From the NCBI GenBank assembly GCA_905221605.1, contig CAJNDS010000084.1:160001-224000 (forward strand): a stretch of DNA of 64,000 bases, given 5' to 3'. The notes under the pieces are model-generated. The model searched no databases. It saw nothing but the letters and a program-made list of their open reading frames with translations, and was not told the origin of the DNA. This document shows, one piece after another, positions 30,219 to 42,433 of this stretch. The DNA is from Symbiodinium natans (Eukaryota > Sar > Dinophyceae > Suessiales > Symbiodiniaceae). The stretch's first letter is position 1. Each line of letters begins with the position of its first letter. The position numbers were made by a program, and so were the translations under genes.

Positions 30219-33200
30219 TCACTGGCTGTGGTCCGAGCATCTTGAGCTTGCAACGCTTGGCATGCGCGACCCGTTCTTGACATTGATGCCCTTGGTCTTT
30301 GCCATCTTGGTCAGCAGCTTCTCCATGCTAGCCAGCCTGTTCTCGACATGCTGCAGCTTCTCTTCCGTGCTCTCTTCCACCTTCCGGTCGTCCTCTGGCC
30401 ACGGAACTGACGGTGCTGTCGGGCCGCCATATCGGAGAATGGAGTCCTCTGTCACCGTGAACTCATTCGCCGGCTCATGAATCTGAATGCCCCCAGCCGG
30501 GCCTGAGTCGCCTTCGTTGAATTCCAGGCGCTCTTCGAAGCTCAGCGCACGGAGGAACTTCGCAAATTGAGCTGTGCGAGCCTCTGCCAGCACGGACACC
30601 ACCACGCCAGCCCGATTGAGTCGAGCAAAGCCGGTCATGTCGGCGAACATGGTGCGGTAGGACTCCACCAGCTGGGCGATCAGGAGGTTCATGAGGAAGA
30701 TGGTGGCTAGTGCCATGAAAAGGGTCAGGCACAAGAAGATGGGAAAGTCTTCCTCGGTCGCGGCGAACCCCGAGGCTGGGAACATCCCGAATGCCATTTG
30801 CACCAGCGCAGCGATCCACGTCGTGGCACCATCAAACTCCACCAAGTCGTGCTGGAAGGAACTCAATGCCGTGGAGAAGACCACAATAAGAAACATCAGC
30901 GCCAGCAGAAAGAGGCAGACCTCCATGGCGACCCAGCCGCAAACCAACAAGAATGCTGACAGCCGCATGGAGAAGACGGTGCAATCGGTCAAGAGCAGCC
31001 AGAACAGTGCCATGCCAACGGCAGAGAAGACGGAGTAGATCCGGATCTCCTCTTCCACTCCGCAATGCGTAGTGAAGAGCAAGTACTGGCTGTTTTTGTC
31101 CATCCACGTGGAAGCGCACCGAAGGATTGGCTCGAAGACAAGCATGAACATCAACACCCAGACCAGGGCGGCCTGACCGAGCTTTTTGGCAGAGGCGAAT
31201 GACTTCGGAATGGGGATGGGCAGAATGGAAGTCCTGATCACCTGACCGCGACGGCATTCGATGGCAACATCCTTCACGAAGCCGTACAGGCCACACAAGC
31301 TTGCAATGTACAGCCAAAGCCGCAGCACACAACGAGCCACGTTTGCCTCGAACACTTCTTCGGCGGCCGTGTGCTCTTTCAGGACGGACTGGCTCACAAA
31401 GAAGAGGCAGAGTGTGAGAAGGAAGTAGCATCTTCGCCAAAGGAAGTGCAAAGCTGCGAAGCGACTCCAAATTAGGTCCGTTGTCAGGGCCACAACAAGA
31501 TGGCTCATGATCTTGGGGTTGTTATACTGCACAAGCCATTGGAGTGTAGGGCTGAATGCGCCCTTGCTGTCCTGCACCAAGTGTTGGATGTAGAGGTTCA
31601 CGCGGCGGCTGCCATCTTTGGTGAGCCGCGAGCGCCAAACCAGACCGTCGAAGAGAGGGATCAGCAGACTGGGGGCGCTCGTGCACATCTTCTGCACAAT
31701 CTCAGGATGGCGAGTGAACAAGGCCTCGCAACCGTAATAGTACACGTCACGGTCGGCCCGGATGGTCAGCAAATCCTCGATGATGGCCCTTGCGCAGTTT
31801 AGACTCCCGCTGTCGATGGCCCAGTACAAAGGCGAGATCGTCTGGGTACCCACAGAGACGCTCAGCACCTCCATGGCCCGTTTCCCACGCGGGGCCACTG
31901 CCACGGCTTGCCGAACAGCGGACTCCTGATTGGTGTTGATCGCCTTCATCACGACTGTCGACCCTTCGAGGATGACGCGGGTCAGGATCTTGGTGATCAG
32001 CGTCAGCGACCACCGGAAAGCTTCAGGCCCCATCCTGTCATGACAGAGGTTGTCGATCGCTTCGCAGTAAGCTTGGACCATGGGTGGGAAGTACTCTGTC
32101 GGCACACCGTATCCCACATGGCGCAAGCCAAGACCTGAGATGTCGTCTACTACGTGCCGCGTGTTCTCGCAGATGTCAATTGTCATCTCCATGATCTTGT
32201 CCGCAATGTAGTACATTCTGGTGGAGGATTGCTTCATGAAGCTCTCGGCACTCGGGGCAAGCTCGAAGAAACGTTGAAAGACCACTTGTCGGGTCCGACT
32301 GATACTGGCCTCGTCCAGGCTGCTCAGCAACTTATTGAGCACTTTGGTGTAGCTCTGAGGCACACCCATCATCTTCTTGAGCATCTTCTCCATGTTTTCC
32401 CAAAACCAGTTCCACGCGACCTCGTGGTCCATGTCCCAATCTTTGGGAACCATTGACCTCAATGAAGCCAACATCACTGCCTTGAACTGCGGAAGGACAA
32501 CCTGACCCCTGTTGTATCTGGAGATGAGAAGAGACAGCACATCACACTCCTCCTGGAGCCGAGTGGTGTTGGCCACATTCGTCGCCATAGCATCGAAGCG
32601 CTCAAGGACGACGTGCATCCACTTGCTGTCCGCGAAGCCCATCACAGCCGCGTTGAAGAGAAACATCTCGTTGAATGTGGTGGGCACCTTTACATCCTTT
32701 ACCTCGCTGAGGACAACGATGTCTGCCGTGTTTCGGGTGTCGTCCTCATCCGACTTGCCCTTGGCCGTCGGGTCCGGCCTCTCGCCAGAGGAGGCAACCG
32801 TGTCCTCCGTGATTTGCCTGTCCTTGTCACCTGACGGCACTGCGATTGCCTCATCTTGCTCTGCCTCGTCTGGAGGTTCCGAGGGCGTGTCGGCATGGCT
32901 GTGGTTGGCAATCTTCCAGCTGCGCTGGATGGTCTTGATGCGCGCGCCCAACTCTTGTCGGCAGTACACGATGGCACCGCCGATGTAGTTCAGCATCGCA
33001 ACGATCCCTGCACGAGCCTCTGGGGCGAATTCCCGGCCCAGCTCAGCATCCATGCTGTTCAGGATGGCCCCTGCGAAGATTGCCAGCCGTGCCGGAGTCA
33101 CTTCGCGATCCAGGTGCTGAAATCCGAGAGTTTCCACCGAAGACTTCAAAGCAAATGGATTGTTACACATGGCGAAGATGTTGCTCAGAAAGTTGGTGAA

Positions 33201-33548
33201 TGTCAGAGCAAAGATTGTTCTTGGGGATGTGAACAGCACACGCATGCCCGGCGCATCTTCGAAGATGGCATCGTAGATGGCCAGGCCCGCAAGTTCGGCA
33301 GAGGTGAACTTGGCAAGGAAGTCCTGCCAACACTGGCGTATCTCTGCTGCCACGGCAGCAGGCAAGCGCAGCTCCTCGAACTCATCCTCATGAACTTGCT
33401 GGTACTTCCGGATGGTTGCATCGTTGATCTCGGCGTCGGCGAGATTCTGGACGTCTTCGGTGAACTCGGAGTCTTCCTCTGTCGCTTCCTGGTCTTCTTC
33501 CACGTCGCAATGCTCCGTCACCTCCATGTCCTCGACAGAGTCGGTCAT
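30219..33548 (-). CDS. Globin-coupled cation channel, copy 2
   Basis: 1109 residues from ATG 33548, single exon; a tandem paralogue of 19002-22364 with the same order: acidic N-terminus, globin (LGFQH), degenerate globin-like domain, globin (LGLRH), ankyrin-like region, six membrane segments with pore loop, C-terminal coiled coil. Differences concentrate in the N-terminal 60 residues, the linker after globin 1 (several residues shorter), a patch in the S2 to S2-S3 region and the last ten residues. Elsewhere the two are almost identical even at silent sites. The proximal His candidates and pore are intact, so both copies look functional. Homology ends close to the start and stop codons, apart from a short 5' leader. 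Confidence 0.85.
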   Translation of the reverse strand: MTDSVEDMEVTEHCDVEEDQEATEEDSEFTEDVQNLADAEINDATIRKYQQVHEDEFEELRLPAAVAAEIRQCWQDFLAKFTSAELAGLAIYDAIFEDAPGMRVLFTSPRTIFALTFTNFLSNIFAMCNNPFALKSSVETLGFQHLDREVTPARLAIFAGAILNSMDAELGREFAPEARAGIVAMLNYIGGAIVYCRQELGARIKTIQRSWKIANHSHADTPSEPPDEAEQDEAIAVPSGDKDRQITEDTVASSGERPDPTAKGKSDEDDTRNTADIVVLSEVKDVKVPTTFNEMFLFNAAVMGFADSKWMHVVLERFDAMATNVANTTRLQEECDVLSLLISRYNRGQVVLPQFKAVMLASLRSMVPKDWDMDHEVAWNWFWENMEKMLKKMMGVPQSYTKVLNKLLSSLDEASISRTRQVVFQRFFELAPSAESFMKQSSTRMYYIADKIMEMTIDICENTRHVVDDISGLGLRHVGYGVPTEYFPPMVQAYCEAIDNLCHDRMGPEAFRWSLTLITKILTRVILEGSTVVMKAINTNQESAVRQAVAVAPRGKRAMEVLSVSVGTQTISPLYWAIDSGSLNCARAIIEDLLTIRADRDVYYYGCEALFTRHPEIVQKMCTSAPSLLIPLFDGLVWRSRLTKDGSRRVNLYIQHLVQDSKGAFSPTLQWLVQYNNPKIMSHLVVALTTDLIWSRFAALHFLWRRCYFLLTLCLFFVSQSVLKEHTAAEEVFEANVARCVLRLWLYIASLCGLYGFVKDVAIECRRGQVIRTSILPIPIPKSFASAKKLGQAALVWVLMFMLVFEPILRCASTWMDKNSQYLLFTTHCGVEEEIRIYSVFSAVGMALFWLLLTDCTVFSMRLSAFLLVCGWVAMEVCLFLLALMFLIVVFSTALSSFQHDLVEFDGATTWIAALVQMAFGMFPASGFAATEEDFPIFLCLTLFMALATIFLMNLLIAQLVESYRTMFADMTGFARLNRAGVVVSVLAEARTAQFAKFLRALSFEERLEFNEGDSGPAGGIQIHEPANEFTVTEDSILRYGGPTAPSVPWPEDDRKVEESTEEKLQHVENRLASMEKLLTKMAKTKGINVKNGSRMPSVASSRCSDHSQ

Positions 33549-33633
33549 CGGACACAGCACCGGGTGTTGGATATGCAGAGCAGCCTACCAATATATTACA
33601 GGAGGCCCCCAGCCCCGCTCACAGAAAAAGGAA

Positions 33634-33641
33634 CTTGAGCC
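33634..33641 (-). other. Possible spliced-leader relic upstream of channel copy 2
   Basis: GGCTCAAG on the coding strand about 85 bp before the start codon. Downstream of it the 5' leader aligns with that of copy 1 apart from a short insertion; upstream I see no similarity. Confidence 0.35.
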
Positions 33642-33648
33642 ATAGAGA

Positions 33649-34565
33649 TAATCATACAGTCGAACAAAATGTCTCAACCTACTTTGAAACCCTGGTTCTG
33701 AAGCAACCGGGGCTGACAGCTCGCTAGATCCAAGCGCCGTTTTTTTCCCCTCTCCGTCTCGGAGGGCCACCGCGTCTTCGGGCTGGCTTGCGTAATCCCT
33801 GCAAGGGAATTTTGAGGGCCTGGCTACGGTTGTAGGCTTTAATATGTTCATGACTGCTTAAAGACTTTGGTTCAGGGTTTTTGGGGGTCGCGACAGAAAG
33901 ATGCAGGTTTATATAGGACGGCCAATGAGGTCGTCGAAGTTCGCGGGTGGCTTTCAGCTTTGAGGAGGAATCTTGAGTTCAAGGTCCTTGTTTGGGGCCG
34001 TTCTTGCAAGGCGTGTCTTGCAAGCATTGGAAATGGCTAAACTGGGGGAATGCGTATGTAAATACTCCTCCAAAAGATCTGCAGAGTTACAGTGCCCTAT
34101 AAGCCATTCAAGGATTCCATCCGCTCAGCTCAGCAGATCCGTAAGCGCCTGTACATCTTGTTAATGGTATGCATTACATTCAGGTATATTCAGTTAGTAC
34201 TTGTTTTCGGCTGTCACATCGGGACCGTTCTGAATGAAAAAGGTCCAAGCCCGAATCAAAATTCGGTGGTATCTTGGGTCTTTCTTGTATCCAAGCCAAC
34301 ATCAAACCGACTTGTAGCCGAATCAAAAATGTTCGAGACCAGCGAATTGTTCGTAATGAGCATCGCTAGCTTCATTCGGAATGTTAGAAGACAGAATATC
34401 TTGTGAGCCTCGTTCGATCTCGTTCGTAATTTGATTTGATCAGGAACTAAAAAGTTTCTGGTAAGAAAGCCGTGGGCTTCGTTTGCAACTCCCCCACTTG
34501 TGTCTGTTGGCAGTACAAGTGGAACTTGGGAAGGGGAGGTGTAGCATGGCTGCTAGTTGCTGCTA
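33649..34565. other. No supported gene
   Basis: Short frames only, with no motif or notable repeat. Confidence 0.5.
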
Positions 34566-34917
34566 GTTTTTCTAGCCGACTCGAAAAAACATACTTGGAA
34601 CCCAACATGGCTCCCAAACTCGAGCCGGCGCAACTGAGCAAAAAAAGCCTGTATCAGCTCGACAACGAAAGAATTCTTGACTCACCAGGGTGGTCAAACT
34701 CGTGCGGCTCGCCAAACAAACATAAAACACATTCTGGAACTATGGCCCTCCAGCTCTGTATGCGTAAACATTTTTCGAGCCGGCTCGAAGATATCTGAAA
34801 TTTCTGACCGACCATGGGCCATAGATTCCAGGAATTTCTTTGGCCTGGCCTGACAAGGGCTGTAGATTTCGGGACCTTCCAGCTGAAAGTGTTGGACCCT
34901 TTTTGAGCCGGCTCGAA
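34566..34917. repeat. Second cluster of TTCGAGCCGGCTCGAA palindromes
   Basis: Four copies: imperfect at 34566-34588 and 34619-34632, a perfect 16-bp core at 34774-34789, and one with a single change at 34902-34917. The long connecting repeat of the 26-kb cluster is not evident. Confidence 0.75.
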
Positions 34918-34929
34918 TAAAATCAGTTT

Positions 34930-37900
34930 TTTCAATCACAGTGAAGTGTAATTGAGCGTGCGTAGAAATACAGTATTTCAGATACGAGCAGATGTGCAAC
35001 CGGCTAGGGGTCCACTTTTATTTATATGGTCATGTCCTAGCCAAAAAATATGTTTACGTTCTTCAACCATTACTATGGTCATTGAGCCGTTTCCCGAAGC
35101 AGGGTACAGTGCAACAAAACGCTGTCTGATCAGAAGTCGATTCAGTGTATTTAATAGTGTGACATGCGAGTTCCATGCCTTCAAGGGCTTCAGTTTCGGA
35201 CATGTGATAAACTGCAGAAGCTATTTCTGATACTTAGAAAGTAAAAACCCACCGACTTAACAAATTCAACCCATGAAAAAGCTTAGCTAGTTTCAGTCAC
35301 ATGCAGCACCTCCAGTTTTCTTACTTATGCTGATTGGAATATGTGAGATGCATTTCTTCATTAAACGACCTTCGAACTCAGCTAACGAAGATAGGAAAAA
35401 GGTTGCTTTTGTGATCCATCCTTGAGCCAGTTTTTTTGTGAACCTTGAAGGGGAGATGGGATATTCAGGCTTGGATTAAATCACTGTATAAGCAATAAGT
35501 GGCGATCGGCGCCCGACTATGATTATTGTAGCTTCCTCCTTCAGCCAATTCAATACTATAAAGCATCTACACATTTCTCGTTTCAGCATTATAACTCGCC
35601 TCGAATGACTCTAATGTGTTCGCTAAAGTTGCTAAACCACTCTGCAAGCAAAACGCACACTTCAGAAATAGGTCCAAGAATGTTGGGAAAACGCCATTCT
35701 ATAAATGGTTTTGGGTTGTCATTACTTACACTTGAACGGTTGCTTCAAGACATGAATTTCTGTAGTTCGTTAGGGAGTTCGCAGCAGTGCCAAGGCAGAT
35801 GAGCCCAACAAAATTAAACGTATCCGGGGTGGTAGATCCAAGGTCTGAAGGAACATCGGTGCGGTTATGCTTTGTATCACGTTCCAAGGACCCATTTCTG
35901 GCCATGATACAGTACCATGTGCGCACATACGGTTTGTGGAAGCCTGGAAACATCGGGACCTCACCGCATTTGGTGGCTCTGACAAGCACCTTGATGTATA
36001 ACGCTAAAACTGCGGTCGATCTTTGGGAGGAGAAGACATCTGCACCTGTGTATTTATATACAACTATATACATATACATATATATATACATATATTTACA
36101 TATATGTCTTTATATGTACGAATATGTGGCAGCCCCAGTTTCGAACAACGTCCGTGTGACTGTGGGGATCATGTCGGGAGCAGGCAGAGTTGGATTACGC
36201 AAGCAGCCTGCATCTGAGCGCGCTGAGCCGTCGGAGGGCGAGCACTCGCCTGTGTTCAAAATTTCTTCTGCACGCAACTATATTGCCGTCTTGTGCAGCC
36301 AACGGTCATGGAAGACATACAAGGACTGCGGAGACTGGACCCTGTGATTGCAGGATGTTTCGACAGCCTATTGGCCTACTGATGCCTACTGTGCCACCAC
36401 AATCCTCGAACTGCAAGCCTACATGGGGACCCTTCCGGAGATCGTAAGGGGACCGGAACTTTTCATACTCATGCAATAAACAGAACGACTACATAGCTGA
36501 CATAGCTCGGGGCAGTGCCCTGAAGGAAATATAGAAGACTACCCCAAAAGGTTACAGGCTACTAAATCGACTACTAAGACTCACATCTGGAAGGCGAAGC
36601 GAGCAACCAAAAACTGGAAGTGCTTGTATCCTGCAAGTTTTGGAATTTCCTCAATCACGAGATCCTCTTCACAATTGTGCAGCCCTTGGCATAAAGAGTT
36701 GGTGCTGCTTTGATGCCGTCGATGCGCGATCATTCCCTGTGCTGGGCGGATCGTCTTTTAGCGAACACAGGCACATATAGTGCCACAAGGTTGTGACGCC
36801 ACATCTCCTACTAGTATGAGGTTTGAGACCGTACATGTCCTGAGACGCCCAATTCAAAAAATGTTGGCCGTGCTCCGCCCAGCAAGCCATAGGCCATAGA
36901 TTGCGCAGCAGAAAGCCGATCAAGCTCCCATTGAGGAGCTCAAGAATGCAGCAGGTCATGTACCCTGGACAAAGTTCGCTGACGCTTGAGGTGTCCTAAT
37001 CTCGGCATCGATTATGTAGATGTTCCACGGTCAGTTTTCAGTCGCTTGTGGCTGTTTACCAAAAAAAGCCAGCCACAGAACTTTGTCCCGGGCTTCTAGG
37101 GTAGTAGCCGCACCTTGCTACTCTGAGCAATGTGACTTCCCACACCTCTTGCATGTGACCTTCAGTTCACAAAGCGCTAAATGCTTCCTTCCCACTGTGC
37201 TGGATCTGAGGTCCTCTTGTCGTGGTAGACCAACTACTTACAAGGCCGTTTCCGCAGCTTAGTCAGAAAACACAACAGGCCCTTTTGCCCCCACGGGCGC
37301 TTGGAACCGAGGACATTAAAATGGAATGCTTGGCATTTGCAACCATCGAAGGTCGCCCGAGCAGTTCATTCACCCGCGTGGAAACATAAAAGAACATGTG
37401 CCACATGTGCATGCATGCGCCATGACTGAGCGACGGGTTTGTTCGGGGCATACCCTCGTTTTGTGGCGTCCACACGCCATCACCCAGAGCCCCACAAGCG
37501 GTTTTTCCTGTGAGCCTGGGACAAAAGTTGGCGACGCAGCTTGGCTGCATGGATCGGTGATTGCCTCCAATGGTTGTATTGTGTTGGTGCGTTTTTCTCA
37601 CATGTATGTGTTCATCTTGATGTATACAGATACAAGGAGAGGCCCTCCAGTTATCAATGTATACTGATAATACTCACCATGTTCTACGTTCTCTAACAGC
37701 GTTATGAATTTCGTGTATGCTGTGTTTTGAGTTGCATAACTTGACATGAACATGTACATAACTACGTTCTGAAACCCATTAACCGCTTCACAAGGGTAAA
37801 CCTGCTCTGGTTGTTAAGCAAAACATGACACATGGACATGGCATAACATAGTTGGCAACACGGGCAAACTGAAATAGCGATAGCCAAGCAAACAACTGGC

Positions 37901-38660
37901 TGGTTGAAGCTGTATTTACAAGCACACATCAAATTAAACAAACCATTTGACAAATTCTGTATCTTGAGTTCAGCGTAACTTTAGTCTATTTTTGGGTGCC
38001 TCTCCTTGTGCGCGCATGTCCACAGCATGTGTGCTTACGAAAATGCAGTCTACATTGATTCTACATTCTCGCATACAATCTCCTCAACATGTATCACCGA
38101 TAGAGGCCCGCAGCCAATGCGATCGCCAGGGCCCAGCGGAGGGACCTGCAGGGTTAGTTTAGGTTCTGCCCTTTGAGCCGATGTTGGGGGTGTTTGGGCT
38201 CGGGGCTTTCAGGGATTTGTTTGAGCTTTAGCTGACCCCCATCTCTAGTAAAACAGTAGCCCGCTTTGTCAGGCCCCAGTTCTTGTCGGCTCCAACAAGC
38301 CTGACCTAGTGACCAACGAAACGTTAAGTACAGCAAGCACCCTATTGGCTGAAGCCTTGGGGTTGCGCATTCGGAAGTTTACTGGATGGACAACCATGCC
38401 TGGCATCCAGAAACACGCTCGTGCACAAGAGCCATCTGTGGTATCTGTGACTGTATGATGCAGTCCGGTCGGCGCACCCGAAACCTGGAATTTAAGTCAG
38501 CTACTCTATTTGCATAGCAACTGTCATGGTACTGACTATGTTTTGCGCTTTTCTGGCTCAACAGAAATTCGGGGCACAACGGCCTCGGAGGGCTAGCGAA
38601 GTCCAGGGCAATCGCATCCTTGAATCCTTCAACTGATAGAAGAAGGCGAGAGCTGGAAAG
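34930..38660. other. No supported gene; one doubtful plus-strand frame
   Basis: A frame of 186 codons at 35787-36347 contains protein-like sequence before it runs into a (TA)n tract at about 36059-36106 (poly Ile-Tyr). No domain is recognised and I do not call it. Confidence 0.45.
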
Positions 38661-38665
38661 ACAGA

Positions 38666-38694
38666 GACAGAGAGAGAGAGAGAGAGAGAGCGAA
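38666..38694. repeat. (GA)n microsatellite
   Basis: AGAGAC units and then pure GA, about 29 bp. Confidence 0.85.
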
Positions 38695-39349
38695 AGAGAT
38701 GGAGAGACAAAGAGGAAAGCATTGCACATGCCCGCACATCGGTCACCCCTGCGCTGCTACAGAAGCTCACAGATGCCAACGTTTGCTTCTGCGCACTGGT
38801 GGACCGATAGTCTCGTTAAATCTGACCGAAGCCCGCGGGCCCAAGGCGTATCAGAAAGTTTCTCACTCCAACCCTGATCTCCCGCAGCCCGAGAAACAAA
38901 GAGCCATCGGGGATCCACTCCTAGTGGTATAAGTAGGGACCCACTGCTAGCCAAGGGACCCTTACAAACCCCTTGAAGCCCCCCAAGCCCACCTCACTGC
39001 CAAGAAGGAAGGATCGTACCCAAGGTTTGGGCTTGAGGTCAATAATGCTCTGGCTACAGGCTGCGAGATGACCGAAAGTGCAGCACGCGCTGCACCGTGG
39101 TCGCAGATGTTGTGCCCGGCTGTCAATGGCCTCTCAACCCTTGCAAATCCTTTGCTGAGAGTTGCGGGATCTCCTTGTCCTTATGTACCCTTCAGGGGAC
39201 CCCTGCAACCCCCGTCAGGGCCCTTCTGCAAACTACAAGAACCAGTCTCACAGCGATAAATCGGCGATGATCAGTGTCATCAGTCGGTCCCATGAAGTGT
39301 TCGGTGGTATTGTGGACATGAGCTTGCTTTTCTGACGCAGTCTTAGATG

Positions 39350-39870
39350 AAACGCTGTTGTCGTGGTTGTTGTCGTGGTTCTGGTTCTGGTTCCGGTTCT
39401 TGTTCTGGTGGTGGCGGTGGTGGTGGTGGTGGTGTGGTGGCGGTGGCGGTGGCGGTGGCGGTGGCGGTGTTGTGGTTGTGGTGGTGGTTGTGGTTACGGT
39501 TGTGGTTGCGGTTGTGGCTATGGTTGTGCTTGTGCTTGTGCTTGTGCTTGTGCTTGTGCTTGTGCTTGTGCTGGTGCTTGTGGTGGTGGTGGTGGTGGTG
39601 GTGGTGGTGGTGGTTGTGGTGGTGGTGCTGGGGGTGGTGGTGGTGGTGGTGGTGGTTGTGGTGGCGGTGGCTGTGGTGGCTGTGGTTGCTGTGTTGGTTG
39701 TGTGTTGGTTGTGGGGGTTGTGGTCTTGGTCGTGGTCGTGGTTGGTTGTGGTGTTTGTTGTTGTGGTTGTGGTGGTGTGATTGTGGTTGTAGGTGTTGTT
39801 GTTGGGTGTTGTTGGCTGTTGTTGTTGGTGGTTGTTGTTGGCTGTTGTTGGTGGTGCTGCTGCTGCACAC
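39350..39870. repeat. Large compound G/T/C trinucleotide and hexanucleotide satellite
   Basis: About 520 bp with almost no A on the plus strand: GTT/GTC/GTG triplets, GGTGGC units, TTGTGC hexamers (about 39520-39575), a long GTG array, then GTTGTT. It opens all three plus frames (Val/Trp/Cys/Gly) and minus frames (Thr/His/Gln), which are not genes. Confidence 0.92.
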
Positions 39871-39879
39871 CTAGACCCA

Positions 39880-42430
39880 CACCCACACCTGCGCACTAGG
39901 CATAGACGTACCTATGGATACAATCGCATGACCAGAGTCGGCCTTCGTCAACGCCAGGCGAGGAATGATCCGAGCCTCTGTCGTGGCTGCAGCCGTGTGC
40001 GAGGGATCATATTGGCGGCATCTGGAGTTAGGAAGGCGAACAGAAAATGCTAATGCAGAGGAGGGGTGGCATGTGTCCGGCGAAAATATTCGGTCTCTCG
40101 GCAGAGACACTTTGCATACACCCGTGAAAACAAAACGCCATCGACATATCCTTCTGCAATGTCTGGCCTTCATACAGTATTGTTCGACACTATATACATG
40201 ATTGGGATGTGAAAGCTGCGAGCCCCGCAAGCCTCTAACTTACTGCCAGGATCTGCCAGAGTGCTCTGATTCGTGTCGTTCGCTTGAAGGTGACCAAGCA
40301 GGCTGTCCACCACAGACGACTGCTCACTCCCGGCCTGCCGAACTGCGGCGAACTTCGCCGGTGCAAGAATTCTCGTGTGAACGCAACTCGTGCTTGGTTC
40401 AGCTAACATGCTCTGAAGTCACGCAAGCGAACAAATGTAGGTATCGAAATTCCTGCTTGCCATATGTTGCTGTGGAACTCTTGGCAGGGTGCCGTTAACA
40501 GTCCAGAGTAATTACAAGTAGTGCGAGATCGCATGCTTGACTGTTGTATGTGATTCTTTCGGCCCTTGGGGGTCCAGTCAACCAGGCACCATGAGGACGC
40601 CAAGGCCGGTCGCTGTCACATGATCGGTACAAGTGCGGCTGTACAACCCAGGTCTTCCCAAGCACATGAGGAACATTCGAACGCCTCGCAGGGCTGACCA
40701 CTTCAAATCGCCACTATGGTTTAGGGCTTGAGGAGTGTGGGGGCAAAGGGTCCCCTGATGCCAGAGCCTGCATGGAGAACAGACAGCAAGACGACACGAT
40801 GAAGCCCTCAAGAGCCACGATAGATAAAAGCATCCCCTAGACCTCCAAGTCTCCAAGTCCCGAAAGCCGCAAGCCTGAATGACAGCTTGCTCTTCCTTTT
40901 CTGAGCGTTGCATGATCTAAGCAATTCTCGGGAGTCCGTTTTGCCCAGCCACGCTACTAAACAACCGCTAAACCCAACTGCTCGCCTGCGACGTCTGAGA
41001 CGTGCTGCCCAGAGGTTCGCGGGAGGTCAGGGCAAACTGAGCCCTGCGCCAGGTTTAGTTAGGAATCGGGGAGGTTCAGGATATTTCCGGCATCAAGGCC
41101 GGGGTTGCAAGCTTTTGGTCTCTGTTTCTGATGTTTTCGGGTCCAGCACGCTTGTTGTCTGACGGAGGCTAGCCGCCAGCCAAGACTGTGAACCCTTCCG
41201 CAACTAAGGATCCCATCCCCAGCATGGGCCTGCAATGTCTTGGTACTTCTACCACGTTCTTTCAACAGGCGTTCCACCACGATGATATCAATCGGGATTG
41301 AGAGTGTGCGATTGTGTGTAGCTCAGGCGCTTTAGCCGTGCATAATTTTGCTTGGTGGATTTTACTATAGTACTTCCAGCAGCTCCCACCGGGCCCACCG
41401 GGTCTTCAAGAACACCTTGGCTTTCGGATTCGGGCTTGCCCACGACCACACAGCGCATCCTACTAAACATCGGTGTGAGCCCGAAGCCCAAGTCACCTTA
41501 AACTGCCGAGCCCTGAAACTTCAGTTCCTGGCATCAGGCATGCTGAGGCTACAGAACCTCAACATGCCCAGGCACTACCACCGATTCCTGAGAGCACACG
41601 TACCGCTCTCGGCCCTGCCGTAGCTTCAGTCGAAATATGTTCTCCCAGCGGTCCCAGCGTGATCTATGCCTCTCTGAACCAACTAACCAACGACAAGATC
41701 CCTGAGGACCCAGCGTGACCACATGACTAAGGCATATTTGTGAGGGCCCGAAGAACGTCAAAGGGATATGACATCGGATATGACATGATATGCGAGGCCT
41801 TAAGCTGGTGGAGGGAGTCGACCCCACTTCTGGGATGCTGCGTTCAGCCACATTCGTCGGCGCCCTGGCCAGTTGGCCGCTGATGGAGAAACTCAGGAAG
41901 GTTTGGGAGCTGATGGGGGGGGTAACTGGGGGTAACTGACCGAACCCTCAGAAGAGAGCTACGCAAATGGATCTAGCTGCCATAGCACCACACCGTGCTG
42001 AACATCATGACGGACCTCTGTATGCTCAAGTCAAGCCATACCCGAAATCACCCGACAACCTTTCACGCATGAAACCTAAATCCCCCTGCAACTCTGTCCC
42101 ACATAACATCAGAAAATAAGATCGAAGACAGTCCGACCATCTACGCCATATTCCCCACACCGACAAAAAACAAAAGCCAAGGAGCAAAGTGCCCTCTTCA
42201 GAGGTGCTGGCCGCCGAAGTACTTGTCGATGTGTCTGGAGGGTTGCACCTGTGTGGTCGGCTTTGTGCTTCTTGATGCATATGACTGGCGTTAAAGCCGG
42301 AGAGGATCCACCACACAGTGGGAAAACCAGCCGTTGGAGGACCAATGCAAGTCAACGACAAAGTCACAGGTACTCGCAAGAATAACGGCCCTATGTTTGA
42401 TAGTTGACTGTGTCACGTGATATCGTGCGA
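39880..42430. other. No supported gene
   Basis: A Cys-rich plus frame (40202-40498) lacks an ATG and any recognised pattern. Nothing else stands out. Confidence 0.45.
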
Positions 42431-42433
42431 AAC

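Noticed and set aside
35787-36347. A 186-codon plus frame with a poly Ile-Tyr stretch
   Set aside because: It runs through a (TA)n tract and shows no motif; a partial exon before the tract is possible but unsupported.
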